Positions 1-9,665 are shown, numbered from the stretch's first letter. The stretch is DNA of 64,000 bases from Flavobacterium sp. 9 (GCF_002754195.1 NZ_PEEU01000001.1:3596001-3660000), one strand, 5' to 3'. The notes: generated by a model not told the origin, from the sequence alone. Made by a program: numbers and translations.

Positions 1-1
1 A

Positions 2-961
2 GTTCAGGCTAATCCGGATAGTTTCATGATGTTGGCATTTACAAGTTCTGATGACTCATCTGCACAACAAGGTGGAGATTTAGGATATTTTGGTCCAAAT
101 CAAATGGTAAAACCATTCAATGATTTTGTATTCAATAACGGAATTGGAAAAATTGGTTTAGTTGAAACTCCTTTCGGATTTCACATTATCAAAATTACAG
201 ATAAACAAGACGGAATTCGTTTAGCTACAATTGCTCAAAAAATTGAGCCATCTGAAGCTACTTCTGATAAAGTATTTACATTGGCAACTAAATTTGAAAT
301 GGACGCTGCTAATAAAGATTTCAATGCTACTGCAAAAGAATTAGGTTTAAAAGTAGCTGCTCCGGTAACTGCAAAAGCTTTAGATGAGCAATTTGGTCCT
401 TTAGGAAACCAACGTAACATCATCAGATGGGCATATGACAAAGAAACAAGCAAAGGAGATGTAAAACGTTTTGAAATTGCTAATATTGGGCACGTAATTG
501 CACAATACAAAAGCGAAAACAAATCTGGTTTAGTATCTGTTACTTTAGCTAGACCTTATGTTGAGCCAATCTTGAAAAACAAGAAAAAAGCTGAAATGTT
601 AAAAGCTAAAATGACAGGATCTAGCCTTGAAGCTATTGCTAAAAGCGCTGGTGTAGCTGTTCAACAAGCTGCTGACGTAACTATGGATAACCCGGTATTA
701 CCTGGTGGAGTTGGACAAGAGCCAAGAGTTGTAGGTAATGCATTTGCTTTAGCTGCAAACAAAATCTCTGCTCCAATTGAAGGAAACACTGGAGTTTATG
801 TAGTGAAAAACATTAGTACTGTTAAAGCTCCTGCTGCTGCTAATCACGCAGAATATGTAGCTAAAGTTAAAGCTCAAAGCGCATCTGATGCAAGCAGAAT
901 TTTGCCAGCATTGAAAGCTAACGCTAAAATTGAAGATAACAGATTGCAATTTAACTACTAG
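2..961 (+). CDS. Parvulin-type peptidylprolyl isomerase, C-terminal part
   Basis: The frame is already open at base 2, so the gene starts outside the window and only its last ~319 codons are present. The first ~65 residues match the end of a PpiC/parvulin rotamase domain: the GGDLGYFGP segment, then a conserved TPFGFHIIKI strand. The remaining ~250 residues are an Ala/Lys-rich periplasmic-chaperone-like region. In Bacteroidetes such proteins are PpiD/SurA-like chaperones, usually about 700 aa, anchored at the inner membrane and assisting folding of exported proteins. Family membership is clear; PpiD versus SurA cannot be decided without the N-terminus. A strong terminator follows 30 nt after the stop. 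Confidence 0.88.
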   Translation, partial: VQANPDSFMMLAFTSSDDSSAQQGGDLGYFGPNQMVKPFNDFVFNNGIGKIGLVETPFGFHIIKITDKQDGIRLATIAQKIEPSEATSDKVFTLATKFEMDAANKDFNATAKELGLKVAAPVTAKALDEQFGPLGNQRNIIRWAYDKETSKGDVKRFEIANIGHVIAQYKSENKSGLVSVTLARPYVEPILKNKKKAEMLKAKMTGSSLEAIAKSAGVAVQQAADVTMDNPVLPGGVGQEPRVVGNAFALAANKISAPIEGNTGVYVVKNISTVKAPAAANHAEYVAKVKAQSASDASRILPALKANAKIEDNRLQFNY

Positions 962-990
962 TATTTAGTAATTAAATTATCAAAATAAGA

Positions 991-1025
991 AACCCGAAAT
1001 ATTCAAATGAATATTTCGGGTTTTT
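991..1025 (+). terminator. Rho-independent terminator after the isomerase gene
   Basis: AACCCGAAATATTC, a 4-nt loop and GAATATTTCGGGTT form a 14-bp perfect stem followed by a T run. The 221 nt between here and the next gene show no further recognisable element. Confidence 0.9.
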
Positions 1026-1246
1026 CTTTGCGCTACATTGTGTTTTTTGTAGTATTTATTAGCCGCTTTTCTTAATGTATATAGGAATAATAGAAATAAA
1101 ATTTTAAATATTTGTGATATTCAAATTATTACAGTTAATTTGCTGCGATTTAACGAAGTAACTTCCGCCCCTAAGGTATTAGCTAAATTATAATTAACGG
1201 AGTAACAATCGAGTACTGTGGATAAACAAAAATTTTATATTTTTTT

Positions 1247-1681
1247 ATGTTTAATTTGTTAAGAAGAAAGCCTAGGGTGTATACCAAAATTGAAAATCAT
1301 ATTTTGGGGATAATTACGGAACTTTTAAAACTTAGTAATACTGATATCAATTGTGATGAATTGGGTGGGAAGTATTATTTAAGTAACGAAGAACAGCATT
1401 TTAAAGTTACGGTATTAAGCAATGACTATGTTATTAGGCTGACTAATACTCGTGATTCTGTTGCTGAAAAATATGAAAAAACTTTTGTTGAAGATGTTTT
1501 GAAAGCTATAAAAGAAGAGAAACATCGAAGAATGGAAGTCGTTTATGATTCCATAAATAATAGTATAGAAAAAATGGCGGAGCGTTTGCATAATACGCTT
1601 ATCGAAACTAATGAGCTCGAAACCCAAAAAGTGAGAAGACTTGAAACGAAACATATAAAAACAAAAAAAGCGAACTATTAG
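1247..1681 (+). CDS. Hypothetical protein, 144 aa
   Basis: I do not recognise this family. The product is soluble, with no signal peptide or membrane segment. Residues 1-75 look like a small mixed alpha/beta domain (ILGIITELLKL, then a KYYLSNEEQHFKVTVL strand region). Residues ~75-140 are highly charged and probably helical or coiled-coil, rich in Lys, Glu and Arg. ATG at 1247 is the only sensible start. The gene stands alone between a terminator and the convergent GHMP kinase gene, and its stop codon lies in the loop of its own terminator hairpin. The coding call rests on the length of the open frame and its position; the function is unknown. Confidence 0.7.
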   Translation: MFNLLRRKPRVYTKIENHILGIITELLKLSNTDINCDELGGKYYLSNEEQHFKVTVLSNDYVIRLTNTRDSVAEKYEKTFVEDVLKAIKEEKHRRMEVVYDSINNSIEKMAERLHNTLIETNELETQKVRRLETKHIKTKKANY

Positions 1682-1692
1682 TTCGCTTTTTT
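1664..1692 (+). terminator. Terminator overlapping the stop codon of the 144-aa gene
   Basis: AAAAAAGCGAAC and GTTCGCTTTTTT pair around the 5-nt loop TATTA. The loop and first stem base contain the TAG stop codon (1679-1681), so the coding sequence itself forms the left arm. Confidence 0.85.
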
Positions 1693-1718
1693 GTTTTATG
1701 TCAGATTGTATTGATGAT

Positions 1719-2642
1719 TTAATTTTGTAGAATCATTTCGTCATAAGTCAGGATTGTTTCGTATCCTTTTGAGGTGAAATATTCCGTTGGATTTTCTTTT
1801 GAAACAACCATTACAAAATCCCCGCCCCAAGCACCAAGACTTTTTACTACTCCGGAAAAATCAGGAAAAGCAATTTCTTTAATAGTTTCCAGTTCTAGTA
1901 TATTGCTTAAATGAATTTCGTGTTTTTCTAAAGCAAAGGCAAATTCTTTCAAGTTTTCTGCTTTTAAAACAGCTTCCGTTATTTTATCGTTGTCGATTAT
2001 GTTGTGAGCCAGATTTTGATTCTTGTTGTTGTAATAAGCGTTTATTGCAGCTTTACTATTTTGTTTTTTATTGAGGTAAACGAAGTAAATATTTTTAGTA
2101 AAATCTGGACTAAAATTAATTGCTTCTACAGTTGGTAAATTTTGCTGATCCAGACGATATATAATTGGTGTATTATTTTGAGCGCAGGCAATATCGTAAC
2201 CACTTCCGCCAAAACTATTTTTAAGAAGCGTAAATGCATCAATATTAGTCCATTGAGCAATGTTATTCAATAAGGTTGACGATGTGCCTAATCCCCAGTT
2301 TTTTGGAAATGTAAGTTGTGTGCTTATTTTATAACCTTCTGCATTATTAATAAAATCAGGATTTAAAAGATATGCTTCGTGCAAAATGTTTACTAAAGTA
2401 CTTTTAACTGTTTCGATTTGAACCGGAATATTGGCTATAATTTCAGAGAATAAAATAGTGTTTTGAAACCAAAGATTTTCATCAAAATCATAGCTTTGCC
2501 ATTCAATTTCTTTATTTGAACCATTTTCTACAATTAAATTCTGTCCAAATTTTGTGGGTAACGCAAAAGCTTTGGCGCCATCTAAAACTAAATATTCACC
2601 TGTAATAAGGAGTTTTCCGTTACTGTAAAAGGTTGTTTTCAT
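1719..2642 (-). CDS. GHMP-family kinase (GYDIA type), mevalonate-pathway candidate
   Basis: GHMP kinases phosphorylate small alcohols or acids such as mevalonate, phosphomevalonate or homoserine. The N-terminus KLLITGEYLVLDGAKAFALP is the family's substrate-side motif. The ATP-binding loop is the variant NWGLGTSSTLLNN, and GGSGYDIACA carries the GYDIA signature of a Bacteroidetes subfamily. A C-terminal GGDFVMVV segment fits the third GHMP motif. I place the start at the ATG at 2640-2642 (MKTTFYSNG), because 34 further in-frame upstream codons do not resemble the family. The gene follows the HMG-CoA reductase gene by about 120 nt on the same strand, so a mevalonate or phosphomevalonate kinase role is likely. 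The substrate itself is inferred. Confidence 0.85.
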   Translation of the reverse strand: MKTTFYSNGKLLITGEYLVLDGAKAFALPTKFGQNLIVENGSNKEIEWQSYDFDENLWFQNTILFSEIIANIPVQIETVKSTLVNILHEAYLLNPDFINNAEGYKISTQLTFPKNWGLGTSSTLLNNIAQWTNIDAFTLLKNSFGGSGYDIACAQNNTPIIYRLDQQNLPTVEAINFSPDFTKNIYFVYLNKKQNSKAAINAYYNNKNQNLAHNIIDNDKITEAVLKAENLKEFAFALEKHEIHLSNILELETIKEIAFPDFSGVVKSLGAWGGDFVMVVSKENPTEYFTSKGYETILTYDEMILQN

Positions 2643-2763
2643 TCTGTGTTTTTTAGCCCCGATAGTAGTGAAAATCCTTTTTTGTTCGCCGCGGCGAATA
2701 AAAAAGATTGCAACGGATAGCGGGAATAGCTCCTTATCCTTCAACTAGTTTTAGAGCAGCTAA

Positions 2764-4077
2764 TTATTTTCTTATATTTTCAATAAATTCTACAACAGCA
2801 CTGTGTGAAACGGCATTTTTCTTAAAATGAGTTTTAATTAAATGGCGTTCTTCGTCTGTTGCTTCAAATTGGTTGATGATGTTGTTTAAATGCATTTTCA
2901 TGTGGCCTTCCTGGATTCCTGTTGTTGTTAATGAGCGCAAAGCAGCAAAATTTTGTGCCAGACCTGCAACTGCAACAATCTCCATTAATTCTCTGGCAGA
3001 TGGTTTTTCGAGTATTTCTAAGCTTAATTTTACTAACGGATGCAAAGATGTTAATCCGCCAACGGTTCCGATTGCTAATGGAATTTCTAACCAAAAAGTG
3101 AAGATTCCGTTCTCAATTTTAGCGTGTGATAAACTTGAATATTGACCGTTTTTTGAAGCGTATGCATGAACTCCAGCTTCTACAGCTCTAAAATCATTTC
3201 CGGTTGCGAGAATTACGGCATCGACACCGTTCATGATTCCTTTGTTGTGCGTAACGGCTCTGAATGGCTCAACTTCGGCAATTTGAACTGCCTGAACAAA
3301 ACGCTCGGCAAATTCTTGCGGATTAGGAATATGTTTTTCTGTTAAATCTTCAATCGGGCAAGAAACTTCGGCTCTGACAAGACAATTTGGAACATAATTA
3401 GACAAAATGCTCATAATTACTTCAAGCGTTTCATTATTCGAAAATAAATCTGAATTTTGAAATTCTTCTTTTAATGTAGTAGCAAATTGCTCTAAACAAG
3501 AATTTATAAAATTTGCACCCATACTATCTTTTGTCTCAAAAGTAGCGTGAAGCTGAAAGTAGTTTTCAAGTAAACTTCTTTTGTCTTTTAATTTTATATC
3601 TAAAATTCCGCCACCACGTTGTTGCATGTTTTTAGTAATGCTTTGGGTTTCAGAAAAGAATTTTGGTTTGATTTGATCGAAAAAGGATTGTAGTTTTTGT
3701 GCATCTCCACGGAAAGTAAAATGTACTTGTCCAATTTTTTCGGTATCAATTACTGTGGCTTTAAAACCTCCGCGGGTTGCCCAATATTTGGCTGCTTTTG
3801 AGGCAGCTGCAACTACAGAACTTTCCTCAATTGCCATTGTGATTGTTTTGTATTTATTGTTTATTAAAAAATTTGGAGCGACTCCTAACGGAATGTATAG
3901 GTTGGTTATTGTGTTTTCGATGAATTCGTCATGCAATTGTTGCAGCTTTTCGTCTGAATTCCAGTAATTTCTTATAATATTTAAGGCTTCTTGGGGCTCT
4001 GTGAAGTAGGTATTGGCGATCCAGTTTATTTTTTCTTTTTTGGATAATTTAGAAAATCCGGCAACTGCGTTGTTCAT
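2764..4077 (-). CDS. Hydroxymethylglutaryl-CoA reductase, class II
   Basis: Interconverts HMG-CoA and mevalonate in the cytosol using NAD(P)H, supplying isoprenoid precursors where the mevalonate pathway is used. All catalytic residues are present: the Glu of AIEESSVVAAAS (residues 84/85), Lys279 in THNKGI, Asp295 in ATGNDFRA, and His392 in EGHMKMH. DSMGANF and AIGTVGG are the other family motifs. At 437 aa it matches the class II (Pseudomonas mevalonii type) enzymes. Although databases call these degradative, Flavobacteria use this type for mevalonate synthesis. A TAnnTTTG promoter lies upstream, and the GHMP kinase gene follows on the same strand. Confidence 0.95.
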   Translation of the reverse strand: MNNAVAGFSKLSKKEKINWIANTYFTEPQEALNIIRNYWNSDEKLQQLHDEFIENTITNLYIPLGVAPNFLINNKYKTITMAIEESSVVAAASKAAKYWATRGGFKATVIDTEKIGQVHFTFRGDAQKLQSFFDQIKPKFFSETQSITKNMQQRGGGILDIKLKDKRSLLENYFQLHATFETKDSMGANFINSCLEQFATTLKEEFQNSDLFSNNETLEVIMSILSNYVPNCLVRAEVSCPIEDLTEKHIPNPQEFAERFVQAVQIAEVEPFRAVTHNKGIMNGVDAVILATGNDFRAVEAGVHAYASKNGQYSSLSHAKIENGIFTFWLEIPLAIGTVGGLTSLHPLVKLSLEILEKPSARELMEIVAVAGLAQNFAALRSLTTTGIQEGHMKMHLNNIINQFEATDEERHLIKTHFKKNAVSHSAVVEFIENIRK

Positions 4078-4106
4078 TCTCAGTGTATTAAATAATATTG
4101 TTGCGA

Positions 4107-4114
4107 CAAAGATA
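4107..4114 (-). promoter_or_regulatory. -7 promoter element for the HMG-CoA reductase gene
   Basis: Read on the minus strand this is TATCTTTG, matching the Bacteroidetes -7 consensus TAnnTTTG, 29 nt before the start codon. No clear -33 TTG was found at the ideal spacing. Confidence 0.6.
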
Positions 4115-4258
4115 CCAATTTAAGAGTTTTGTTTGAAATCTATTTAAAATTTGAAAGTACGCAATCGTTATTTTTTCTAACATTTAACACATGAAATGTG
4201 TATTATGTTTATTTTTTTTACTAAAATTGGGCTCTTTTTTATATTTAAAATAATTCAA

Positions 4259-6430
4259 ATGAATACAAGTAAAATTACGGTTATACTTTTGTTATTAGTT
4301 GCTACTGTTTTTGGGCAACAAAAAATTACAGTTGAGAATATTTATGGTGGAGCTTTTCGGGCCAAAGGAATGGATGAATTGAAATCTTTGAAAAATACAG
4401 ACCAATATACTGTATTGAATGTGGACAACGCCAGCAGAAGTATGCAGATAGATTTATACGATTTTGCAACTTTAAAAAAAGTATCTAATCTAATCGATAC
4501 AAAAAATCATAAAGAATTAGCAAGCGGAATTAATAGTTACACTTTTGACGCTTCTGAAAAAAAGATTTTAATTGCTTGTAATTCTAATAAAATCTTCCGT
4601 CACTCTTTTACTGCAGATTATTATTTATATGATATCGCATCTAAATCACTAACAAAACTTTTCGATTTTCAGATTCAGGAACCAACTTTCTCGCCTGATG
4701 GAACTAAAATCGCTTATGCTAAAGAAAATAACCTTTATGTATATGATGTAGCTTCAAAAAAATCGACCGCTGTTACTACTGATGGAAAGAAAAACGCAAT
4801 CATCAATGGTATTACGGATTGGGTTTACGAAGAAGAGTTTGCTTTTGTTAAGGCTTTTGACTGGAGTAAAGACAGTAAAAAACTAGCTTATATTCGTTTT
4901 GACGAAAGTGCCGTTCCGGAATTTTCAATGTCAATGTATCATAAAGATTTATATCCAACAATTGAAACGTTTAAATATCCTAAAGCAGGAGAGAAAAATT
5001 CAGTGGTTTCGTTACATATATATGATGCCGCTGCAAATGCTACTAAAAAAGTTGATTTAGGAAATTATAACGACTTTTATATTGCAAGATTAAAATGGAC
5101 AAACGATAGTAATATATTATCGGCTCAGGTTTTGAACCGTCACCAGGATAATCTTGATTTACTTTTTGTTGATGGAACTACAGCTGCTGCAAAAGTGGTT
5201 TTGAACGAAAAAGACAAAGCATATGTTGATGTTACAGATAACTTGACTTTCTTAAAAGATAATAGTTTTATCTGGACTAGCGAAAAAGATGGTTTTAATC
5301 ATATTTATCTTTATGATAAAACCGGAAAACTTAAAAATCAGGTTACTAAAGGTAACTGGGAAGTAGTGAATTACTACGGTTTTGACGAAAAAACAAAAAC
5401 TATTTTCTACCAATCTACAGAAAATGGTTCTATCAATAGAGATATTTACAGAATTGGTTTAGACGGAAAAAGTAAAGTACGTTTAACTTCTAAAGTTGGA
5501 ACAAGTGCGGCGACTTTTAGTCCAAATTTCCTATTCTTCATTAATACATTCTCAAGTGCTTCTCAACCTACGACTTATACTTTGAATGAAGCAAAAACCG
5601 GAAAAGAAGTTCAGGTTATCGAAAACAATCAGGCTCTTTCTGATAAATTGAAAGCTTATAACTTACCAACTAAAGAATTCTTTGTTTTAAAAACTGCAAA
5701 AGGAAATGAACTTAATGCCTGGATTTTGAAACCAAAAGATTTTGATCCTTCAAAGAAATATCCTGTTTTTATGTACCAATATTCTGGTCCGGGATCGCAA
5801 CAAGTAAATAACGATTGGAATAGTACTGACGATTATTGGTTTATTTCGCTAACACAACAAGGTTATATTGTAGCTTGCGTTGATGGTAGAGGAACTGGTT
5901 TTAAAGGTGCTGATTTCAAAAAAGTAACTCAAAAAGAATTAGGAAAATTCGAAGTTGAAGACCAGATTGATGCTGCAAAAGTAATTGGAGCTTATCCGTA
6001 TGTTGATGCTTCAAGAATTGGAATCTTCGGATGGAGTTATGGTGGTTTTATGGCTTCAAACTGTATTTTTCAAGGAAATGATGTTTTCAAAATGGCAATT
6101 GCAGTTGCTCCTGTAACAAACTGGCGTTTTTATGATTCTGTTTACACAGAAAGATACATGCAGACTCCACAAGAAAATGCTAGTGGATATGACCAAAATT
6201 CTCCAATAAATCACGTTGATAAATTAAAAGGTAAATTTTTATTGATTCACGGTTCAGGTGATGACAATGTTCATCTACAAAATTCAATGCAAATGATGGA
6301 CGCTTTGATTCAGGCGAATAAACAATTTGATTCTCAGATATATCCGGATAAAGATCATCATATTCTTGGTGGTAAAACGAGAATTAACCTTTATAATAAA
6401 ATGACTAACTTTATCAAAGAAAATTTATAA
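4259..6430 (+). CDS. Dipeptidyl peptidase IV (family S9B)
   Basis: Removes N-terminal X-Pro (or X-Ala) dipeptides from peptides in the periplasm. I start it at ATG 4259, which gives a clean signal peptide (MNTSKITVILLLLVATVFG); 21 upstream codons from 4196 are unlikely to be used. Residues ~30-470 form the beta-propeller, including the double-Glu motif DWVYEEEF that anchors the substrate amino terminus. The alpha/beta-hydrolase domain has the oxyanion Tyr in YQYSGPGSQ and the catalytic triad Ser593 (GWSYGG), Asp668 (GDDNVH) and His700 (DKDHH). Total length is 723 aa, usual for the family. Two POT di/tripeptide transporter genes follow in the same direction (29-nt and 1-nt gaps), indicating a peptide-utilisation operon. 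Confidence 0.95.
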   Translation: MNTSKITVILLLLVATVFGQQKITVENIYGGAFRAKGMDELKSLKNTDQYTVLNVDNASRSMQIDLYDFATLKKVSNLIDTKNHKELASGINSYTFDASEKKILIACNSNKIFRHSFTADYYLYDIASKSLTKLFDFQIQEPTFSPDGTKIAYAKENNLYVYDVASKKSTAVTTDGKKNAIINGITDWVYEEEFAFVKAFDWSKDSKKLAYIRFDESAVPEFSMSMYHKDLYPTIETFKYPKAGEKNSVVSLHIYDAAANATKKVDLGNYNDFYIARLKWTNDSNILSAQVLNRHQDNLDLLFVDGTTAAAKVVLNEKDKAYVDVTDNLTFLKDNSFIWTSEKDGFNHIYLYDKTGKLKNQVTKGNWEVVNYYGFDEKTKTIFYQSTENGSINRDIYRIGLDGKSKVRLTSKVGTSAATFSPNFLFFINTFSSASQPTTYTLNEAKTGKEVQVIENNQALSDKLKAYNLPTKEFFVLKTAKGNELNAWILKPKDFDPSKKYPVFMYQYSGPGSQQVNNDWNSTDDYWFISLTQQGYIVACVDGRGTGFKGADFKKVTQKELGKFEVEDQIDAAKVIGAYPYVDASRIGIFGWSYGGFMASNCIFQGNDVFKMAIAVAPVTNWRFYDSVYTERYMQTPQENASGYDQNSPINHVDKLKGKFLLIHGSGDDNVHLQNSMQMMDALIQANKQFDSQIYPDKDHHILGGKTRINLYNKMTNFIKENL

Positions 6431-6458
6431 TTTAAACATAATTAACAGTAAATAAATA

Positions 6459-8144
6459 ATGAATAATATGGGAGAAACTCAAGTAAAAACTGCGCATCCA
6501 AAAGGACTTTGGGTATTATTTGGAACGGAGATGTGGGAGCGATTCAATTTCTATGGAATGCGAGCTTTATTGACATTATTTCTTGTGAACTCATTATTGA
6601 TGAAAGAAGAAGAAGCTTCTCTTATTTATGGAGGTTTTCTTGGACTTTGTTATTTAACACCAATGTTAGGTGGTTTTGTAGCCGATCGTTTTTTAGGTAA
6701 TAGAAATTGTATTCTTTTAGGAGGATTATTAATGGCGATTGGTCAAATGTTGTTGTTTACCAGTGGAACTATTTTCGAAGGAAATTTACCATTGGCTAAA
6801 ATCATCATGTATTCTGCATTAGGAGTAATTGTTTTTGGTAACGGATTCTTCAAACCGAATATTTCGAGTATGGTTGGAAGTTTGTATCCAAAACAAGAGA
6901 AAACAAAATTAGATAGTGCTTTCACTATTTTCTATATGGGAATTAACATCGGAGCTTTCTTAGGTCAATCTATTTGTCCTTTGTTAGGAGATGTTAAAGA
7001 TGCTGGTGGAATTAGAGATATTCACGCTTTTAGATGGGGATTCATGGCGGCTTCTGTAGCAATGCTTTTGGGAACAATTCTTTTCTATTTCTTGAAAAAC
7101 AAATATGTGGTTTCTCCTGAAGGAAGACCATTAGGAGGTTTGCCTTCTAAAAATATTGCTTCTGACTTTGAAGAAGGTGAAGCACAAAAAGCGAATTTTT
7201 CTAGCAAAGCTTTAGTACTTGCAGGAGTTGCATTCATCGCTTTAGGGTTCTTTTTTCACTATGCTGTAGGTCAGAATTTAATTTATACTTTGATTTATTC
7301 TAGTGGATTGTCATTGGCAGGATTAATTATTTCTGATACTTCTTTGACTAAAATCGAAAGAGACAGAATTATTGTAATTTACATTGTTTCGTTCTTTATT
7401 ATTTTCTTCTGGGCGGCGTTTGAGCAAGCAGGTTCATCATTGACTTTTATTGCAGATAATCAAACAGATAGAAACTTCTTTGGATTTTTAATGCCACCAT
7501 CTATGGTTCAGATCTTTAACGGACTATTTGTAGTTGTATTAGCAGTGCCTTTTAGTATTCTTTGGGATACATTAAGAGCTAAAGGTAAAGAACCAATTTC
7601 TCCGGTAAAATTAGCGGTTGGTTTAGTGGTTATTTCTATTAGTTTCTTTATGATAGCAACTCAGGTTTCTTATATCGGAACTTCTGGATTGCTATTGGTT
7701 AAATGGCTTATCTTATTATATTTCTTAAATACTTGCGCTGAGTTATGTTTATCTCCAATTGGATTATCATTGGTAGGTAAATTATCTCCAAAGCGTTTTG
7801 CTTCATTACTTTACGGCGTATTCTTTTTATCTAATGCATCAGGTTATGCTTTAGGAGGAACTTTAGGTTCTATCTTGCCGGCAACTGGTGATAAATTTGC
7901 AAAAGCAAAAGAATTAGGAATCGATCTTCAAGGTGTTTTAGATAATAAAATTACACCAACGGCTGAGCAATTAGCTTTATTGGATCAACACCAAATTAGT
8001 GCTCACAATCACTTTTTTGCAGGATTCGAAATCCATAACTTATACGAATTCTTTATGGTTTTTGTTGTTCTTACAGGTCTTGCGGCAATTATATTATTTG
8101 CTTTGACACCATTCTTGAAAAAAATGATGCACGGAGTACGATAA
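6459..8144 (+). CDS. POT-family proton-coupled di/tripeptide transporter
   Basis: Inner-membrane MFS carrier importing di- and tripeptides with protons. The EMWERFNFYGMRALL segment near the N-terminus is the POT signature ExxERFxYYG, coupling proton and peptide binding. GNGFFKPNISSMVG is the PTR2 signature. Fourteen hydrophobic segments can be seen, with a loop around residues 220-250. At 561 aa it is slightly longer than its neighbour. Co-directional with the dipeptidyl peptidase IV gene upstream and overlapping regulation is likely, so its substrates may be the dipeptides that enzyme releases. Confidence 0.93.
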   Translation: MNNMGETQVKTAHPKGLWVLFGTEMWERFNFYGMRALLTLFLVNSLLMKEEEASLIYGGFLGLCYLTPMLGGFVADRFLGNRNCILLGGLLMAIGQMLLFTSGTIFEGNLPLAKIIMYSALGVIVFGNGFFKPNISSMVGSLYPKQEKTKLDSAFTIFYMGINIGAFLGQSICPLLGDVKDAGGIRDIHAFRWGFMAASVAMLLGTILFYFLKNKYVVSPEGRPLGGLPSKNIASDFEEGEAQKANFSSKALVLAGVAFIALGFFFHYAVGQNLIYTLIYSSGLSLAGLIISDTSLTKIERDRIIVIYIVSFFIIFFWAAFEQAGSSLTFIADNQTDRNFFGFLMPPSMVQIFNGLFVVVLAVPFSILWDTLRAKGKEPISPVKLAVGLVVISISFFMIATQVSYIGTSGLLLVKWLILLYFLNTCAELCLSPIGLSLVGKLSPKRFASLLYGVFFLSNASGYALGGTLGSILPATGDKFAKAKELGIDLQGVLDNKITPTAEQLALLDQHQISAHNHFFAGFEIHNLYEFFMVFVVLTGLAAIILFALTPFLKKMMHGVR

Positions 8145-8145
8145 C

Positions 8146-9630
8146 ATGGAAAACAAAATCACATTAGAAGAAATTCAAAATTTTAAAGGCACTTATCCAA
8201 AACAATTGTGGTATTTGTTTTTTGTTGAAATGTGGGAACGTTTTTGCTTCTACGGAATGCGTGGTGTACTTACTTTTTTTATGGTAGATCAGCTTTTATT
8301 AAAAGATGAACATGCCAATTTGCAATACGGAGCTATTCAGGCTTTTGTTTATGCTTTTACTTTTATTGGAGGTATTTTTGCTGATAAAGTATTGGGCTTT
8401 AAAAAATCATTATTTTTTGGAGGAATCGTAATGATTCTTGGAAATCTATTGATTGCTTTTTCGCCTCAGACAATGTTTTATTATGGTATTGCTTTCTCGA
8501 TTATTGGAACAGGTTTTTTTAAGCCAAACGTTTCGTCAATGGTTGGAGAATTATATCATGAAGATGATGGTAGAAGAGATGCTGGTTACGGAATGTTTTA
8601 TGCCGGAATAAATGTTGGAGGACTTCTTGGGGGTGCTTTGTGTATTTATTTAGGGAAATACTATTCTTGGCAATTGTGCTTTTTATCAGCAGCAGTAGTA
8701 ATGTTTTTAGGATTGGTTACCTTTTTGTTTACTAAAAAATATTTAGGTCCAATTGGAGATTCTCCATTATTGGATTTAGAACCTAGTAAAAGAAGAATTC
8801 GTGAAATTGCAGTTTATGCGATCTCAATATTAAGTTTGCCATTTATTTTTATAATGGTAAAAAATACAGACTACACAGATTATTTCATGTACACTATTGG
8901 AATAGTTGCAGTGTTGTATTTTACTTATGAATTGATAAGATTGGGCGATGTAAAAATGCAGAAAAAGCTCTTCGCAGCCTTTTTGTTCGTATTCTTTTAT
9001 TTGTTGTTTAATGCAATTTATGAGCAAAGTGGTGGTTCATTATCGCTTTTTGCAAAAGATAATCTAAGTAATAATTTACTTGGTTTTACTATTGATCCCA
9101 ATGTAGTAAACAACAGTTCGAATACATTCTTTGTTGTGGCGTTAAGTCCGCTAATTGGTTTGTTGTGGATTTGGCTTGGTAAAAGAAGAATTGAACCAAA
9201 TACCCTGATTAAGTTCGGAATTGGATTCTTGTTTCTTGGAGCTTCATTCTATATTTTCTATTTAACAAAGTTTTTTGCAAATTCAGAAGGTATAGCATCT
9301 TTAAACGTGTTTACTTTTGCTTATTTGGTAACGACAATTGGAGAACTTTGTTTAGGTCCAATCGGAATGTCGATTATTACGAAATTGTCTCCAAAAAGAT
9401 TATTCGGAATGATGATGGGATTATGGTTTTTAGCAAGTGCTTTTGGGCAATTATTTGCTGGAAAATTAGGTGCCGAAATATCAAGATCAAATACAGGAGA
9501 TACGTTGCTTTCTAAGCTTCAGTCTTATACGGAAGGATATTATCAATTGGCAATTTATTCGCTTGTAGCAGGAGTTATTTTAATTGCGATTTCGCCAATT
9601 ATTAGAAAATTAATGCAAGAAGTAAAGTAG
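8146..9630 (+). CDS. Second POT-family di/tripeptide transporter
   Basis: Paralogue of the preceding carrier, starting one base after its stop codon, so the two are almost certainly co-transcribed and perhaps translationally coupled. EMWERFCFYGMRGVL is the ExxERF signature and GTGFFKPNVSSMVG the PTR2 motif. IYEQSGGSLSLFAKD in the second half corresponds to the conserved E-x-x-G-S segment of TM7. Length is 494 aa with 12-14 membrane segments. Keeping two divergent copies suggests different substrate preferences or affinities; nothing in the sequence says which. Confidence 0.93.
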   Translation: MENKITLEEIQNFKGTYPKQLWYLFFVEMWERFCFYGMRGVLTFFMVDQLLLKDEHANLQYGAIQAFVYAFTFIGGIFADKVLGFKKSLFFGGIVMILGNLLIAFSPQTMFYYGIAFSIIGTGFFKPNVSSMVGELYHEDDGRRDAGYGMFYAGINVGGLLGGALCIYLGKYYSWQLCFLSAAVVMFLGLVTFLFTKKYLGPIGDSPLLDLEPSKRRIREIAVYAISILSLPFIFIMVKNTDYTDYFMYTIGIVAVLYFTYELIRLGDVKMQKKLFAAFLFVFFYLLFNAIYEQSGGSLSLFAKDNLSNNLLGFTIDPNVVNNSSNTFFVVALSPLIGLLWIWLGKRRIEPNTLIKFGIGFLFLGASFYIFYLTKFFANSEGIASLNVFTFAYLVTTIGELCLGPIGMSIITKLSPKRLFGMMMGLWFLASAFGQLFAGKLGAEISRSNTGDTLLSKLQSYTEGYYQLAIYSLVAGVILIAISPIIRKLMQEVK

Positions 9631-9657
9631 ACGACATTTAGCAATTCTTTTTTTGCT

Positions 9658-9665
9658 TAAATTTG
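9658..9665 (+). promoter_or_regulatory. -7 promoter element for the thioredoxin-like gene
   Basis: TAAATTTG is an exact TAnnTTTG match 17 nt before ATG 9683. It supports that start over an upstream in-frame codon at 9653, which would precede the transcription start. Confidence 0.6.

Noticed and set aside
1719..2744. Longer GHMP kinase starting at 2744
   Set aside because: The extra 34 residues have no family similarity, and the family motif begins right after ATG 2642.
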